From Vitellaria paradoxa (Eukaryota > Streptophyta > Magnoliopsida > Ericales > Sapotaceae): a stretch of 64,000 nt of DNA. The notes below the pieces were generated by a model. The model had not been told where the DNA came from and searched no databases. It was given only the letters and a program-made list of their open reading frames with translations. Positions 48,201 through 59,636 of this stretch are shown one piece after another. How positions within the stretch are numbered: position 1 is the stretch's first letter; each line of letters begins with the position of its first letter. The position numbers were made by a program, and so were the translations under genes. Location: NCBI GenBank assembly GCA_019916065.1, contig CM034239.1, forward strand, positions 47,629,812 to 47,693,811. The letters are read 5' to 3'.

Positions 48201-49460
48201 CGGGTGCCGCTGGCTACTCAAAATTTGTAAGCCGGGAGATGAGTAAAGCTGAAGCTCTCTTAAAGGTGCCTGATTAATTAGTTTTGTGCTGTTGCTTATG
48301 GAAAAAGTTGCAGTAACACGTCTAGCTGTCTTTATTATACAGGTTATACTATCCCCTGTTGACTCTGTGGCAGATACGTATCGTGCACTGCTTCCTGAGG
48401 GAACACCTTCAGAATTTCAACGGATCCTGGAGCTTAAGGTCAAATTCAAATTCAAAATCACCATCTTGTTATTTATTTTTCTGCTTAAGACCTATAAGGG
48501 GTCTCAAATATTTTTAATATGCCCCAATAAGTATCCTGAAATCATGTTGAAATTTGACTACCTTATTTGGTGGAGCTGTGAGAAATTTACAAGCCTTATT
48601 TTTAAAATCTCATGTTGTGACATTAAGAGCGATTGATAACACTACTTATGAAACACTTCTATAGCATAATTTGGAATTGTCTTCCTCACTTGTTGCTGAT
48701 AAAGCTGCACTTGGTATTATTACTACTTTCTTCTAAAACATTTTTATTGATTTTGTACTCTCATCTGTCGCTGTCAAATGAGTGGCCTAAACATTTTTAT
48801 GCCATTTAAGGTTTGTAAAATTGTTGTAATCTGCTTCCAATTTAATATTGGTTTCACTTGTCACTATTTGGGTATTTTCATTGTTTCAATTTGATTTTCC
48901 CATAAAAAGTTACATCTACGTTTAACAACAATGGTGAACTCCCCGGCCATAGAGCTGATGGAATTTTCTAAAGCCATTGTCTTAAGCAACGGGATTGCTG
49001 ATTCACTCTCCTTGGTAGTTTCATTTTTTGCCTTCTCTGTTGCTTTGAGACAATTCTACTTCCGAGTCTCTCTTTTTGGCACTTGTTTGAATTGAATGTG
49101 GTTTCCTATAACTTGATGCTTTTTCATGCTTGTTTTGATCTGAGAATGGTTTTTGTACAGGGGCTGAAGAAAGCCGACCAGCAATCTGTGCTGGATGATT
49201 TTAACAAACACGGGTCAGGAATAACTCAACCGGCTCTCACCACATCGGTTGTCCAGGCTGTGCCGACTGCCCCTGCGGCATCTCCAACCATAACGAATCC
49301 AGCCTCAGCTGTAGTTATCGCATCAAGAGAAGATGTTCTGACGAGAGCAGCTGCCCTCGGGAGAGGCGCTGCCACGACTGGCTTCAAGAGGTTCCTTGCC
49401 CTAACTGAAGCTGCAAAAGACCGCAAGGATGGCCCTTTCAGGAAGCTCTTTAATGCATGA
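27292..49460 (+). CDS. VPS53: VPS53, GARP tethering complex subunit
   Basis: Twenty-four exons: 27292-27340, 28837-28931, 31257-31313, 31518-31668, 33142-33212, 35085-35209, 35548-35708, 35826-35967, 36454-36517, 38799-38984, 39098-39139, 39795-39899, 39985-40044, 41299-41376, 41489-41596, 41709-41774, 44947-45024, 45105-45238, 45376-45469, 45789-45866, 46912-46974, 48197-48265, 48343-48438 and 49161-49460. Phases agree throughout and give about 823 aa (Arabidopsis HIT1/VPS53 is about 828). VPS53 acts with VPS51, VPS52 and VPS54 to tether endosome-derived vesicles at the trans-Golgi network. The N-terminus [16 protein letters not shown], then [20 protein letters not shown] and [18 protein letters not shown], is the family coiled-coil region. 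Later landmarks are [15 protein letters not shown] [59 protein letters not shown] and [16 protein letters not shown]; the C-terminus is GPFRKLFNA. The intron after exon 14 starts with GC rather than GT. Introns are large and loaded with retroelement fragments, yet the coding frame is intact. Confidence 0.95.
28945..29135 (-). mobile_element. Probable tRNA-derived SINE
   Basis: On the minus strand GGTCACCAGTTCAAACCCC resembles a pol III B box, preceded by GGTAAGATCTC. The 3' side reads GGGATTAGTCTTACC...GGTATACCTATATTGA and runs into an AT microsatellite, as in several plant SINE families. Possible short target duplication: GGGCTT on both sides. It lies in VPS53 intron 2. Confidence 0.4.
29235..30620 (-). 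mobile_element. LINE fragment (RT C-terminal part and zf-RVT region)
   Basis: On the minus strand broken frames read [20 protein letters not shown] and then [11 protein letters not shown], hallmarks of plant L1-type LINEs after the reverse transcriptase. Further on come [25 protein letters not shown] ([20 protein letters not shown]) and [10 protein letters not shown], the zf-RVT region. The low-coordinate end reads CTTTTACTCATCCC then an A/AAT-rich tail. Several stops and shifts show that it is dead. It sits antisense in VPS53 intron 2. Confidence 0.8.
32134..32451 (+). mobile_element. TRIM element, copy 1
   Basis: Two direct repeats of about 75 bp (from 32134 and from 32377) both begin TGTTAAGATAGCTTGAT and continue as ...ACTAAGTTTTTGAGATAATT-like sequence. 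Directly after the first is TGGTATTAGGGTTCT, a mutated tRNA-Met primer-binding site. The internal part is only about 170 bp with no coding. The size and layout are those of a terminal-repeat retrotransposon in miniature. It belongs to the same family as 33763-34073 and lies in VPS53 intron 4. Confidence 0.75.
33763..34073 (-). mobile_element. Complete TRIM element, copy 2, with 5-bp target duplication
   Basis: Two 77-bp terminal repeats (33763-33839 and 33997-34073) begin TG and end CA and differ at roughly 13-14 positions. CTCTG flanks the element on both sides (33758-33762 and 34074-34078), a perfect target duplication. In minus orientation the 5' repeat is followed by TAATATCAGAGCTC, close to the plant tRNA-Met primer site. 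A purine-rich tract (CATGAGGGGAAG) precedes the 3' repeat. There is no coding capacity in the 157-bp interior. It lies in VPS53 intron 5. Confidence 0.9.
34190..34915 (-). mobile_element. LINE fragment (zf-RVT region to 3' end)
   Basis: Minus-strand broken frames contain [20 protein letters not shown], then [17 protein letters not shown], the typical zf-RVT region of plant LINE ORF2, followed by a CCLCKKD-like zinc motif. Further on, [20 protein letters not shown] corresponds to the C-terminal 'W..W..RN.R.F' motif. The frame is interrupted by stops. It lies antisense in VPS53 intron 5 next to the TRIM. Confidence 0.8.
36950..37650 (+). mobile_element. LINE fragment (zf-RVT region to 3' end), sense
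   Basis: Plus-strand reading gives [20 protein letters not shown], later NGETIDHYL and [15 protein letters not shown], the zf-RVT and C-terminal motifs of plant LINE ORF2. Several stops interrupt the frame. The 3' part ends in GGTGGCAGCCCTTGATGCC...TTAATAAAGC, a typical LINE tail. It lies in VPS53 intron 9, in the same orientation as the gene. Confidence 0.8.
38133..38261. repeat. Direct repeat of 55 bp with 19-bp spacer
   Basis: Positions 38133-38187 and 38207-38261 are identical over 55 bp (starting CCAATGTATCCTATAATTTA). The 74-bp offset suggests a local tandem duplication whose unit ends have since diverged, in VPS53 intron 9. Confidence 0.95.
40724..40841 (-). mobile_element. tRNA-derived SINE with 8-bp target duplication
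   Basis: On the minus strand the 118-bp element starts near GACTGGCTCAAGTGGAAAAG (pol III A box). It then has GGTCATGCATTCAAATTATC (B-box-like) and ends CTATCAAAAAAATAAC-like. TGAATTGT flanks it at 40716-40723 and 40842-40849. Boxes, tail and duplication together make a strong case. It lies in VPS53 intron 13. Confidence 0.75.
43360..44395. mobile_element. Candidate non-autonomous DNA transposon in VPS53 intron 16
   Basis: The left side reads GTTTGGTACAAGAAG...AATGGAATG; the right side, reversed, reads CGTTTGGTACGAGGTG...GGGAATG. These could be terminal inverted repeats. The interior has a purine-rich part and a CCACCACC-rich part (43600-43980) with no meaningful protein. Target duplications were not identified. 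It could equally be unrelated simple-sequence DNA. Confidence 0.35.
44548..44805 (+). mobile_element. TRIM remnant, copy 3
   Basis: AACATACGTTGTTGTTGGCC... followed by TTTCCTAAAAGTTGAAGCTT matches the right part of the TRIM terminal repeat seen at 32134. The next stretch (CTGAACTCTCATCTTAGGAG, GTTTAAGTCTTGTTACTG, TTGTGCACTTTG) parallels the interiors of the other two copies. The end (CCCTAACAGATTAAGCTTTT) is a partial second repeat. It is truncated and more diverged, in VPS53 intron 16. Confidence 0.55.
45290..45316 (+). repeat. Poly(C)-poly(A) composite tract
   Basis: About eleven C run directly into about fifteen A, between VPS53 exons 18 and 19. The same C-then-A layout occurs at 203-231 and 52043-52076, and on the other strand at about 25470-25500 and 50570-50614. 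Confidence 0.95.
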
Positions 49461-50996
49461 TGATTGATCAGGATCCACATAATAGCTTCAGCTCTCTTCT
49501 TTCTTTGTATTTTCGTTTCTGGAATTCTCTTCTTGTATTATGCTGCTGCTGCTGCTGCTGCTTGCTTTTGATTCACAGCAAGTAACAAAACTTTTGTATC
49601 AAAATATGTATATTAACATTTTTGACAGGTTTTTTGGTAACTAATTAAAAGGGGGGAAATGGAAAAAAGAAGGCTGAGATTTTCAACTTGAAGGCGAAAT
49701 AAATAGAGACTCTGTTCTGTATGTGTACAAATATTTTTAGGCGTCCATGGCAGGTTCATGGCTTGGTAATTGTAACTTCGCTGCTGGTAACCTTGTCATA
49801 GAATAGGAAGAATATATATATATATATATGTGTATGCACATATATTTTCAAAAAAATGGTTGTAGGTCTGGGTTTATGTTATGTCATGAAATCTAGACGT
49901 CTGGAATAAAGATTTGGGACACCAAGATAACATTTAGAAGCTCAAATTTTGAAAAGTTCCTTGTAAAAAAATGTTAAGATTGAAATTTCATATTATTTCG
50001 ATTACTCAAATGATGATGATCTTTCCCCAGAGAATTTAAAGGTTTTTGCAAGGCCCATATAAGATAAATTTGTATGCTTAATTTTAAAACAGTTTAAATA
50101 TACTTTCCATATTTAAAGGAAAAAAAAAGGAAGAAAAAAGAAGACCAATTCAGTAGAACAAAAGTTACCAAGTTAGACTAAACTCGTGAGGGCATTTTTA
50201 TTCAGTTTACAGGTTATTTAGTGCAAGCAAGAAAAACAATTAAAATTGTTAATATCAGACGTTGACCAGGGGAAAAAAATGTTTAAAAAGGAAAAAATGA
50301 ATATTCAACAAAATCAGTTAAAACAATATCAATATTTTATCAGATGCATAAAAAGTTAATTTTTTACCAGAGCATTTTTGAAGCGATAGACAATTTATTA
50401 TTATTACTTTTAACTTTGCTTACCAACCGGGCACATTTAAAAGTTCCAAAATTCCGTCCCCAAAATTAGGGGAAACCAAGCAAGCCTATAATTAGACATA
50501 TCACCCACAGAAAAAAAAAAAAAAAAAAAAAAGAAGTTAAAACGTTTTTTAACAAGTAATTAACAATCTTCAATTTTTTTTTGTTTTTTTGTTTTTTTTT
50601 TTGGGGGGGGGGGGAAGAAGTGTTTAGCAATCCCACCGACAATAGTTTCCAAGCTTCAGAAAATTGAGATTTTATAGGATGCAAGAAATGCGTTCATTGA
50701 TGAGAATATATGCAAGAAATAGTGATAATGCAGTCCACATTTGATTCCAAGGGGTTCACTAGAAATATTAAATTAACCAGGCCATGCGATGTTCAAAATA
50801 ATAACGAAGAAATAAAACCGGATAACTGTCTCCATGACAAAACAGACACAACCTTTAGTCCACACAGAACAGCAAATGGTTCGCCATTGTTTTTCTTACT
50901 TCCTGTAACTCATATCTAGCTAGATATAAGAAAGAGAGCACCAGAAACAAAACTGCCTTTAACACAAGCTTCTTGGTTCTACCAGGATATCCACTC
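49461..50996. other. Intergenic stretch between convergent VPS53 and RPS5
   Basis: This holds the VPS53 3' untranslated region, with a CTG repeat at 49541-49561, and presumably the RPS5 3' untranslated region near 50930-50996. Between them is AT-rich DNA with a TA microsatellite (about 49812-49828) and a T-run/G-run composite tract (about 50570-50614). No gene is visible. Confidence 0.6.
49541..49561 (+). repeat. CTG trinucleotide repeat in the VPS53 3' UTR
   Basis: Seven TGC units in a row about 80 bp after the VPS53 stop codon, inside the expected 3' untranslated region. Confidence 0.9.
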
Positions 50997-53634
<2,638 letters not shown>

Positions 53635-53766
53635 CTCAACAACTGCTTTTCTTACCTGCCTACAAAGATTTTCCGAAGGTTAGTGGAATACATAGATAAT
53701 TTCCAGTAAAAAATCAACAAACGGAGGAGGAGGAGGAGGAGGAGGAGGAGGAAACCTATGCTCTGT

Positions 53767-53797
<31 letters not shown>

Positions 53798-53900
53798 TTG
53801 CCGCTGATCTGAAGTACCCGAAAAGAGTATGCGGAGAAAACGAATAAAAACCCTAGGGCAAAGAGGAGAGCGGAAGGCTCCGATATTTCTTCGAATTGTC
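53635..53900 (-). promoter_or_regulatory. RPS5 leader/promoter with telo-box
   Basis: AAACCCTA at 53848-53855 is a telo-box, an element typical of plant ribosomal-protein promoters near the transcription start. Between it and the ATG are a GGA repeat (53723-53752), GATA units and a GA run (53767-53796), all probably in the 5' leader or its intron. No TATA box is obvious, which is common for this gene class. Confidence 0.6.
53723..53796. repeat. GGA, GATA and GA microsatellites
   Basis: Ten GGA units (53723-53752), then after a short gap ATAG units and a GA run (53767-53796). They lie in the probable RPS5 5' leader region. Confidence 0.9.
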
Positions 53901-55381
53901 ATCAGTGACCTTGCCCTTCATTTCAATTTCCTAAATTGCCCCTGACGGGATTACCACCCTCCCTTTAAAAAAAAAAAAAAAAAGAAAATTCAATTTAGAG
54001 ACGCGCAGAACGAAATTAAAAACCAATAATAAAACTGAAATTTCGATTTTCGGTTAGAAGTTTTGGTTTATTCAATTTTTTCAAAAGCCAATTTATATTT
54101 TGATCCAATTACGGGCATTATATTCATTGAAAATCAAGTAACATATATATAATTAACTAATAATAAATTAATACAAAATGAAATTAAAATTTAGAAACAC
54201 TAGATTCACTATCAACAAAAAATTTATTTGACATTTTTATTTTTAAAATATATATAATAAAATAATTTTACATAAAACGAAATTAAAATTTAAAAACCCT
54301 AATGGTGATTTTGTAATTACAAAACACTTTAGCGGATTAAATATTTGAAATGATATGCCTACAATACCTCCACAACGTGCTAGTTGATTATTTATGATTA
54401 TATTTTTTGATAATATAACATTATTTTTTTATTTTAAACAAATGGTTTAATTGTCGATTGATATCAAAGATGTGAAACCTTTTTTTTTATATAATTTTTT
54501 CTTAAATATATACCTTGAGAATTCAAATAGGAATCTAATCTTATCTTACTAAGTAATTCTATTCTCCTACCTCTAATCCACTCTACTACACTAAAGATTA
54601 ATAATATTTTATTATTTTACTTTTAAAAATAAAGCAATGAATAAATATATACAAATTAACTAGAATATAAAAATACTAATATAAATCAATAAAACACTAA
54701 CATTTCAGTTTCTAAATATGTAAACTAACTGAGATTAATGAATATTTTTGTAATTTTAAACTTAATTAAATTGATGTGAGAATTTGGAAACTTAAGTGAG
54801 GGGATGTTTGGTTGGCTAAAACTAACCAAAAATTATCAATTTTTACCATTTTTTTTTGTACTTTCTTCTAATTAAATTTTTTTATATATCACTTTTACAT
54901 CAAATTTTTATATTTTAACTATATTTTTTTACTAAACTTTTACAAACCAAACATCTCCCGAATCCGGGTGAGAATTTGTATTCTTCATTTGCGTCAAAGG
55001 TATCGGGTTTATGTTTTTCTCCATCACCTCTATTCCCTTTCTCACTTTCCCAACCCAATTGCTATCCCTAAGAAGTTCCCGTACAAAATGAAATGGAGTG
55101 GCCAGCCCAAAAGAATTAAAATTGTTGGGCCAACCTTGCCCACCAGCCATCTAAACTAATAAGACCTTGGGCTACAAGCCACAATTGTGACTAGAAGACT
55201 ATGGTAGCCCATTCTCTTTAAGTAAATGGTGGCCCATTTAGCAACCATCCGGCCCAAATCTGAGGAACTATCACGCGAGGTGCCAATCTTGCCAATTCTC
55301 TATTATAGTAGATATAGTAGTCTATTATATGTATAATAGTCCGGGACCTGCCAGACAAAACAGTTATATATATATATATAT
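53901..55381. other. Intergenic stretch between RPS5 and the retrotransposon
   Basis: AT-rich DNA with no gene. It contains a MITE-like element (54803-54956), a slightly GC-richer part (54960-55350) and an AT microsatellite (about 55364-55381) into which the retrotransposon appears to have inserted. Confidence 0.6.
54803..54956 (+). mobile_element. MITE-like element, family A copy 2
   Basis: It begins GATGTTTGGTTGGCTAAAAC and ends TTTTACAAACCAAACATC, giving inverted termini (GATGTTTGG against CCAAACATC). The interior aligns with 17931-18075 in the same orientation. Confidence 0.65.
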
Positions 55382-55617
55382 TGTTCGGCAGCAGAAATTA
55401 CCAGCCGGAACTGCTGACCACGCCAACCGGAAATGCAATCGCCGACCTGCCGAACAAAGACAGAAAGAGAGGTGACGGCCGGAGAGGAGGTCTCAGGCCG
55501 GAAAACCCTCCGATGATTAAGTCAGCAAGTCGCTCAAAAGAAGTTTTTATGGAAATAAGAGAGTCAAAGTTTAAGTTGGCATTAGTCAGCTTACCTCCGT
55601 GATTCAGTTGTATACCC

Positions 55618-55624
55618 ATATATA
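55618..55624 (-). promoter_or_regulatory. Putative LTR TATA box
   Basis: ATATATA within CCACTATATATGGG on the minus strand is the only strong TATA-like element in the LTR body. It is placed as expected for the start of the R region. Support is positional only. Confidence 0.45.
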
Positions 55625-56132
55625 GTGGTTGAGTAATGATTACAGCATACCTATGACTCGACATTACGCACACTGCCGTGTTCCATCTTTTACACTCTTG
55701 CTTTAAATGCCCTTCCCCTTCATTTAATGCCTCAGACCCCTCATAAATACACCGTGCCTTTCATTTAATGCTTCTGGTGGTTTAACACGGCATTACAACC
55801 TGAATTTCAGGGTCATACTGTCTTCTTGTCGCATCAGCCACCGAATCGTAACGAGATAGACCGATTTAGTTACATTTCCAGAGACAAGTACCTAGTTCAA
55901 TCCTAACTAAAATGCATTTATGGTCATGAGCCTTCTTTAAAGGCTGTGGGCCCTAAGTTTGACATTTACTGGCCATCGACGTATATGCCGAGCAAACTAG
56001 ATTCCTCGGCTATAGCCACGTAGTTATACATTGTTTATTGATGTCGAGATTCAGGGTACTCTTTGGAGCACTAACTCTAAATCGTGTACTCACGTACATC
56101 ACTCACGTGGAACCCTCGTGCCAATAATCAGT

Positions 56133-56244
56133 TGTTCGGCGGGATGCCACGTGTCCAAACGGAACGTGCTCGGCAAGTGGCTAAGTGGCTTATGTGAATT
56201 TGCTCGGCACCACGCCACGTGGCACCAGACTAAACCTGTTCGGC
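56133..56244. promoter_or_regulatory. Phased TGYTCGGC cluster with CACGTG boxes in the LTR
   Basis: TGYTCGGC occurs at 56133, 56167, 56201 and 56237, spaced 34, 34 and 36 bp, all in one orientation. Perfect CACGTG boxes lie at 56104-56109, 56148-56153 and 56216-56221. For the retrotransposon this is the start of U3. For the antisense gene it lies 540-680 bp before the ATG. Regular spacing of a repeated word beside bZIP/bHLH-type boxes suggests an enhancer. The binding factor is unknown. Confidence 0.6.
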
Positions 56245-56277
56245 AAGGGTACAGCTTTAGTATTATTATGCCCAACA

Positions 56278-56294
56278 TTTTGCCCCCACTCTGG
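56278..56294 (-). other. Polypurine tract of the retrotransposon
   Basis: On the minus strand CCAGAGTGGGGGCAAAA lies immediately before the TG that opens the LTR. A purine-rich run in this position primes plus-strand DNA synthesis in LTR retroelements. Confidence 0.75.
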
Positions 56295-56784
56295 TCGAGA
56301 AAAGATATTTTCCGAGCAGAGTAGTAGAGCAGAATAACCTTACCTCCCTGATCCTTCAACTCTCCTACGCAATTTGTCGTTTAGTATGTCCTTGACGCGT
56401 ATCAAATCTGATTGGACTTTTCTCTCTCCTCGTGACGACACGCGCAGTGCCCTTTCAGCTTTTCATCTGCTGCGCCGCTTACGCGGTTTCCCAGATACGA
56501 GGTGTTAAAACGTGAATGGTCAGAAATTTGAAAATTGGGGCGGTAATAAATGCCATTTTTACCGCCCATTGCCTTTTCATTGGAAACGCTTCGGTTTCCC
56601 TCAGAGATACATACACATATACATATATACCTGATTAATCTTCTCTTACCTCTTTTCTGCGATTTGAGTCTACAGATTTCTCTTGCTTCTTTTCCTCTGA
56701 ACTTTCGTCTTCGCAAGCTTTCACCCTTCCCGTCGTCCTTCATTTCCGGTGAGTTAATCCTCTTTTTTCTTCAAGTTTTCCGTT

Positions 56785-59636
56785 ATGGGTAGACTCGCGA
56801 ACGAGCTAAGTTCTGAGGAAAAGGTTAGGATTTTTAAGGAAAAATACCAGATTCCTCAGAACGTAGGTATTAGGCTCGCCGAACAAGGCGAGCGTGAAAC
56901 AGGGGAATTCCCCATAGTGGCAATCACCGAAGGTGGCCTTAGGTTCCCCCTGCACCCCTTTCTTCGCTCTATGATGAGCATTCTGGACCTTGGCCCTAGG
57001 AACCTCACCCATAACTTTTATAGAATCGTTAATGGGGTGATAGAAATAAACAGGCGATACGGATTCCACATATCCGAGTACGATCTTCTTTACTGTTACT
57101 CAATCCAGAAGGTGAGGAAGGATGAGAACAGGTGGTACCTGAAATCCCGACCAGAAAAGGCCTTGGTCCACATGCTGCCTGATACGATTAAGTCAGAAAG
57201 TGACCTGTGCGTCGTCACAGGTCACTGGACACACGATCCAGACGAAGATCGTTTTCCAATCGTCCCTCGGGTTTCTTTGGGCCCAGGTTGGTTGATTTCA
57301 AATCCTACCAGTTCTTATTCTTCTTTACCCTCATTTCTAAGCATACTAACTGTTTGATTTAATATCTGTGCAGGTGTTCAGCTAAAGAAGTTCTGGGCTA
57401 CTGGCATTCGTGCTGACAAGGACCACTTGAAGGAGGTGTTCAAATTCCTCGGGGGTCCAGATCTCTATCCCTTTGCCAGAGCAGTTCCGATTTTGTTCAA
57501 CTTCACCCCTTCTCATCAGACATTCATTGCCCCTCCTCAAGGTTTCGCAACTTCGGAGGCTATTAGGCGTCTTCAGTGGTGGTTTCGAGCTTCTGCTGAA
57601 GAGAAAGAGAACTATTACGCCTTAAGGCATCCAGGGTGGACTCGCCCCCCTCCATTCGCCATCCCACTTGTTGCCGAGCAAGTTCAATCCCCTCGAGCTG
57701 CAGTTCCTGAGCCTTCCGAACAGCCGAGGAAGCGACATTTTGTTCTTTTGGACGAGGAGGAAGAGGAAGAAGAAGAAGTTGAGATACCCCCTGCCTTCGA
57801 CTACTTTTCAGATTCAGAAGGGGAAGAAGAAGAAGTGATGGCCCCAAAGATCGATTACAAGAAGCTCGCCATGGCTAAGGCAAAAGGGCAAAGGGCCGGA
57901 GAGGCCCAGAAGAAGAAGGCGGACGAGCAAAAGGCCGTTGGGAAGAGGAAGACTGGTGAGGGGAGTGCCCCTGCTCCTTCTACTGCCGAGCAAATAACGA
58001 AGGTCAAAATGGAGAAGGGGAAGGAGCAGGAGGCAGCTCAAAAGAGGCCATCTGGCCCTCCTGAGCAGAAGAGGGCCAGGACACAATCTACGGACGCGGC
58101 TCCAACGGCCGAGCAGGCGAAGCTATCGAAGGAGGACGCCGCGAGGGGGCCAGCACCTCCCAAGGTCGTGCCACCCACGAAAGACGCACCACCGAGAACC
58201 TCCGAGCCGTTACCTGCTCAACCCGTTGGGCCCGTGCCTCTAGCCATCGAATATCCGGCCAATCCGGTTCGAGACTCCCCTCCGTTCATTCCAGAAATCC
58301 TCATTCCCAGTCTCGAACATCCTCAAGGCCGTCCCTTCACTATCCAAGACACTGCCTTCAACCACGCCGAGGAGTATCTCAAGGGTATCCTCCCTCCTCG
58401 GGACGTTCTTAATACGAGGAAGAATAGGACGGAGGAGATCCACAAAACTCTGATGAAGAACATCATCTCTGTAAGTACTATAATATTCCTTTATGTGAAT
58501 CCTTTCCTTATTATAGTTTTTCCTAACTTTCTGTTCTTTCTGCAGACTTCTCTCCACACAATGGAGTTGATTGCCAGGAGCCGAACATTCGAAACCAGAG
58601 CCGAGCTGGATAAAACAGAAATAAGGGAGTTGAAATCAAGCGTGAGGTCCTTGGAGAAGGAGAATAAGAATCTCCAATCCAGCAATGACGCTCTGGCAAA
58701 AGAGAGGAGTCAGCTTCAGGACGAAAATAAAGAGATTGAGCATCAACTCAACACTGCCCTTGGCCAAGTTGCTGGAAGCATAGCTCGTGTGCAGTCAATG
58801 GATAAGATCCTAAATCATAAAGACGAGGAGCTTTTAATGGTCAAGGGCAAACTTTCCACGGCCGAGATTGAGTTGTCCTCCATGAAGACTGGGCAGGAGT
58901 TACTCATCAAGGAGTTGGAGGCTTCCAGGGCCGAGCAAGAGAGATCAAAGCAGGAGCTTGTCAAACTTCGGGCAGAACTTGCACTGAAGACTCGAGCCCT
59001 GGCAGAGAAGGAAGCTGCCCTCCAAGAAGCCGAGGACAAAGCCAAAGCTGAGGTGGAAGCCCAGATTAACGATTGCGTGGATCAGATGAGGGATGCTCAC
59101 AACGACTTCTTTCTTGAGGGTTGGGAGGCTGCAATGAAGAAGAACAACGTTGATCCCACCAATCCCATATACAAGGAGGTCCCTTATCCTGATCCCGAAC
59201 GCCCAATTCCCCAGTTCAGCTTTGAGCGTCCACCTCAAACTCCCTCAATTCATACTGCCGAAGAAACAATTGAGGAGGGAGAGGTTGAGGTGGACAGTGC
59301 CCAGAAGGACATCTCGCAGGCGCCTGGACAGATTGATCTAGTAGTGGAGAGAGATCCCACTAAGGGAGGAGAGAAGTGAGCCTTCTTGTATAAATTTTTA
59401 TTTTTATTTTCTTTTTGGATGTAATATAAAACTTTTAACTCCAAGTGAATGAAAGCAGTTTGACTTCTGTCTAATTTTGTTTTATTTTTCTCTGTCTTTG
59501 TTTCTTTAGAACTGCCGATGAATTGATTGAAGAATGCCTTAACTGGTTTGCTGACAGAATTATAAGGAGCGCAGCCCAGGAGTACCTAGACGTTTTCTCC
59601 CACGAAATAGCTACAAACCCTTACAACAAATGTTAA
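56785..59636 (+). CDS. Antisense, spliced ORF of the Tat element (Transposase_28-like)
   Basis: Four exons (56785-57286, 57374-58470, 58546-59375, 59510-59636) with good GT-AG sites and matching phases give 851 aa, with no stop or frameshift. Residues 25-280 resemble the plant 'putative gypsy-type transposon' (Transposase_28) family: GGLRFPLHPFLRSMMSILDL (50-69), LKKFWATGIRADKDHLKEVF (171-190) and a RRLQWWFRA-type segment. Residues about 290-325 are very acidic (runs of Glu, with FDYFSDSEGEEEE). Residues about 325-475 are Lys/Ala/Pro-rich and likely disordered. Residues about 534-720 form a long coiled coil. The last 41 residues (ADELIEECLNWFADRIIRSA) look helical. The gene runs opposite to pol, between pol and the 3' LTR. 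The second intron is 75 bp with no stop, so its retention keeps frame and adds 25 hydrophobic residues. Extra antisense ORFs of this type are known in Tat elements; their function is not established. A domesticated host gene is possible but less likely at this position. Confidence 0.8.

Larger units (their letters stand above)
55382..56277 (-). repeat. 3' LTR of the Tat element
   Basis: On the minus strand the repeat starts TGTTGGGCATAATAATAC directly after a polypurine tract and ends GCTGCCGAACA, i.e. TG...CA over about 896 bp. A TATATAT box (about 55618-55624) lies some 240 bp before its end, suiting a U3-R-U5 layout. The start is well supported by the polypurine tract. The 3' end is inferred from the TG/CA rule and the junction with an AT repeat and could be off by tens of bases. 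The partner LTR is outside the window. Confidence 0.7.

Noticed and set aside
58471..58545. Continuous 650-codon reading through the second intron of the antisense gene as the main product
   Set aside because: GTAAGT and a pyrimidine-rich CTGCAG boundary are strong, and the added 25 residues are hydrophobic in an otherwise charged protein, so splicing is taken as the default.
59377..59379. TGA at 59377 as the end of the antisense gene
   Set aside because: A donor at 59376 and an acceptor at 59509 join in phase to a further 41 sensible codons ending at 59636, so the earlier stop is probably intronic.
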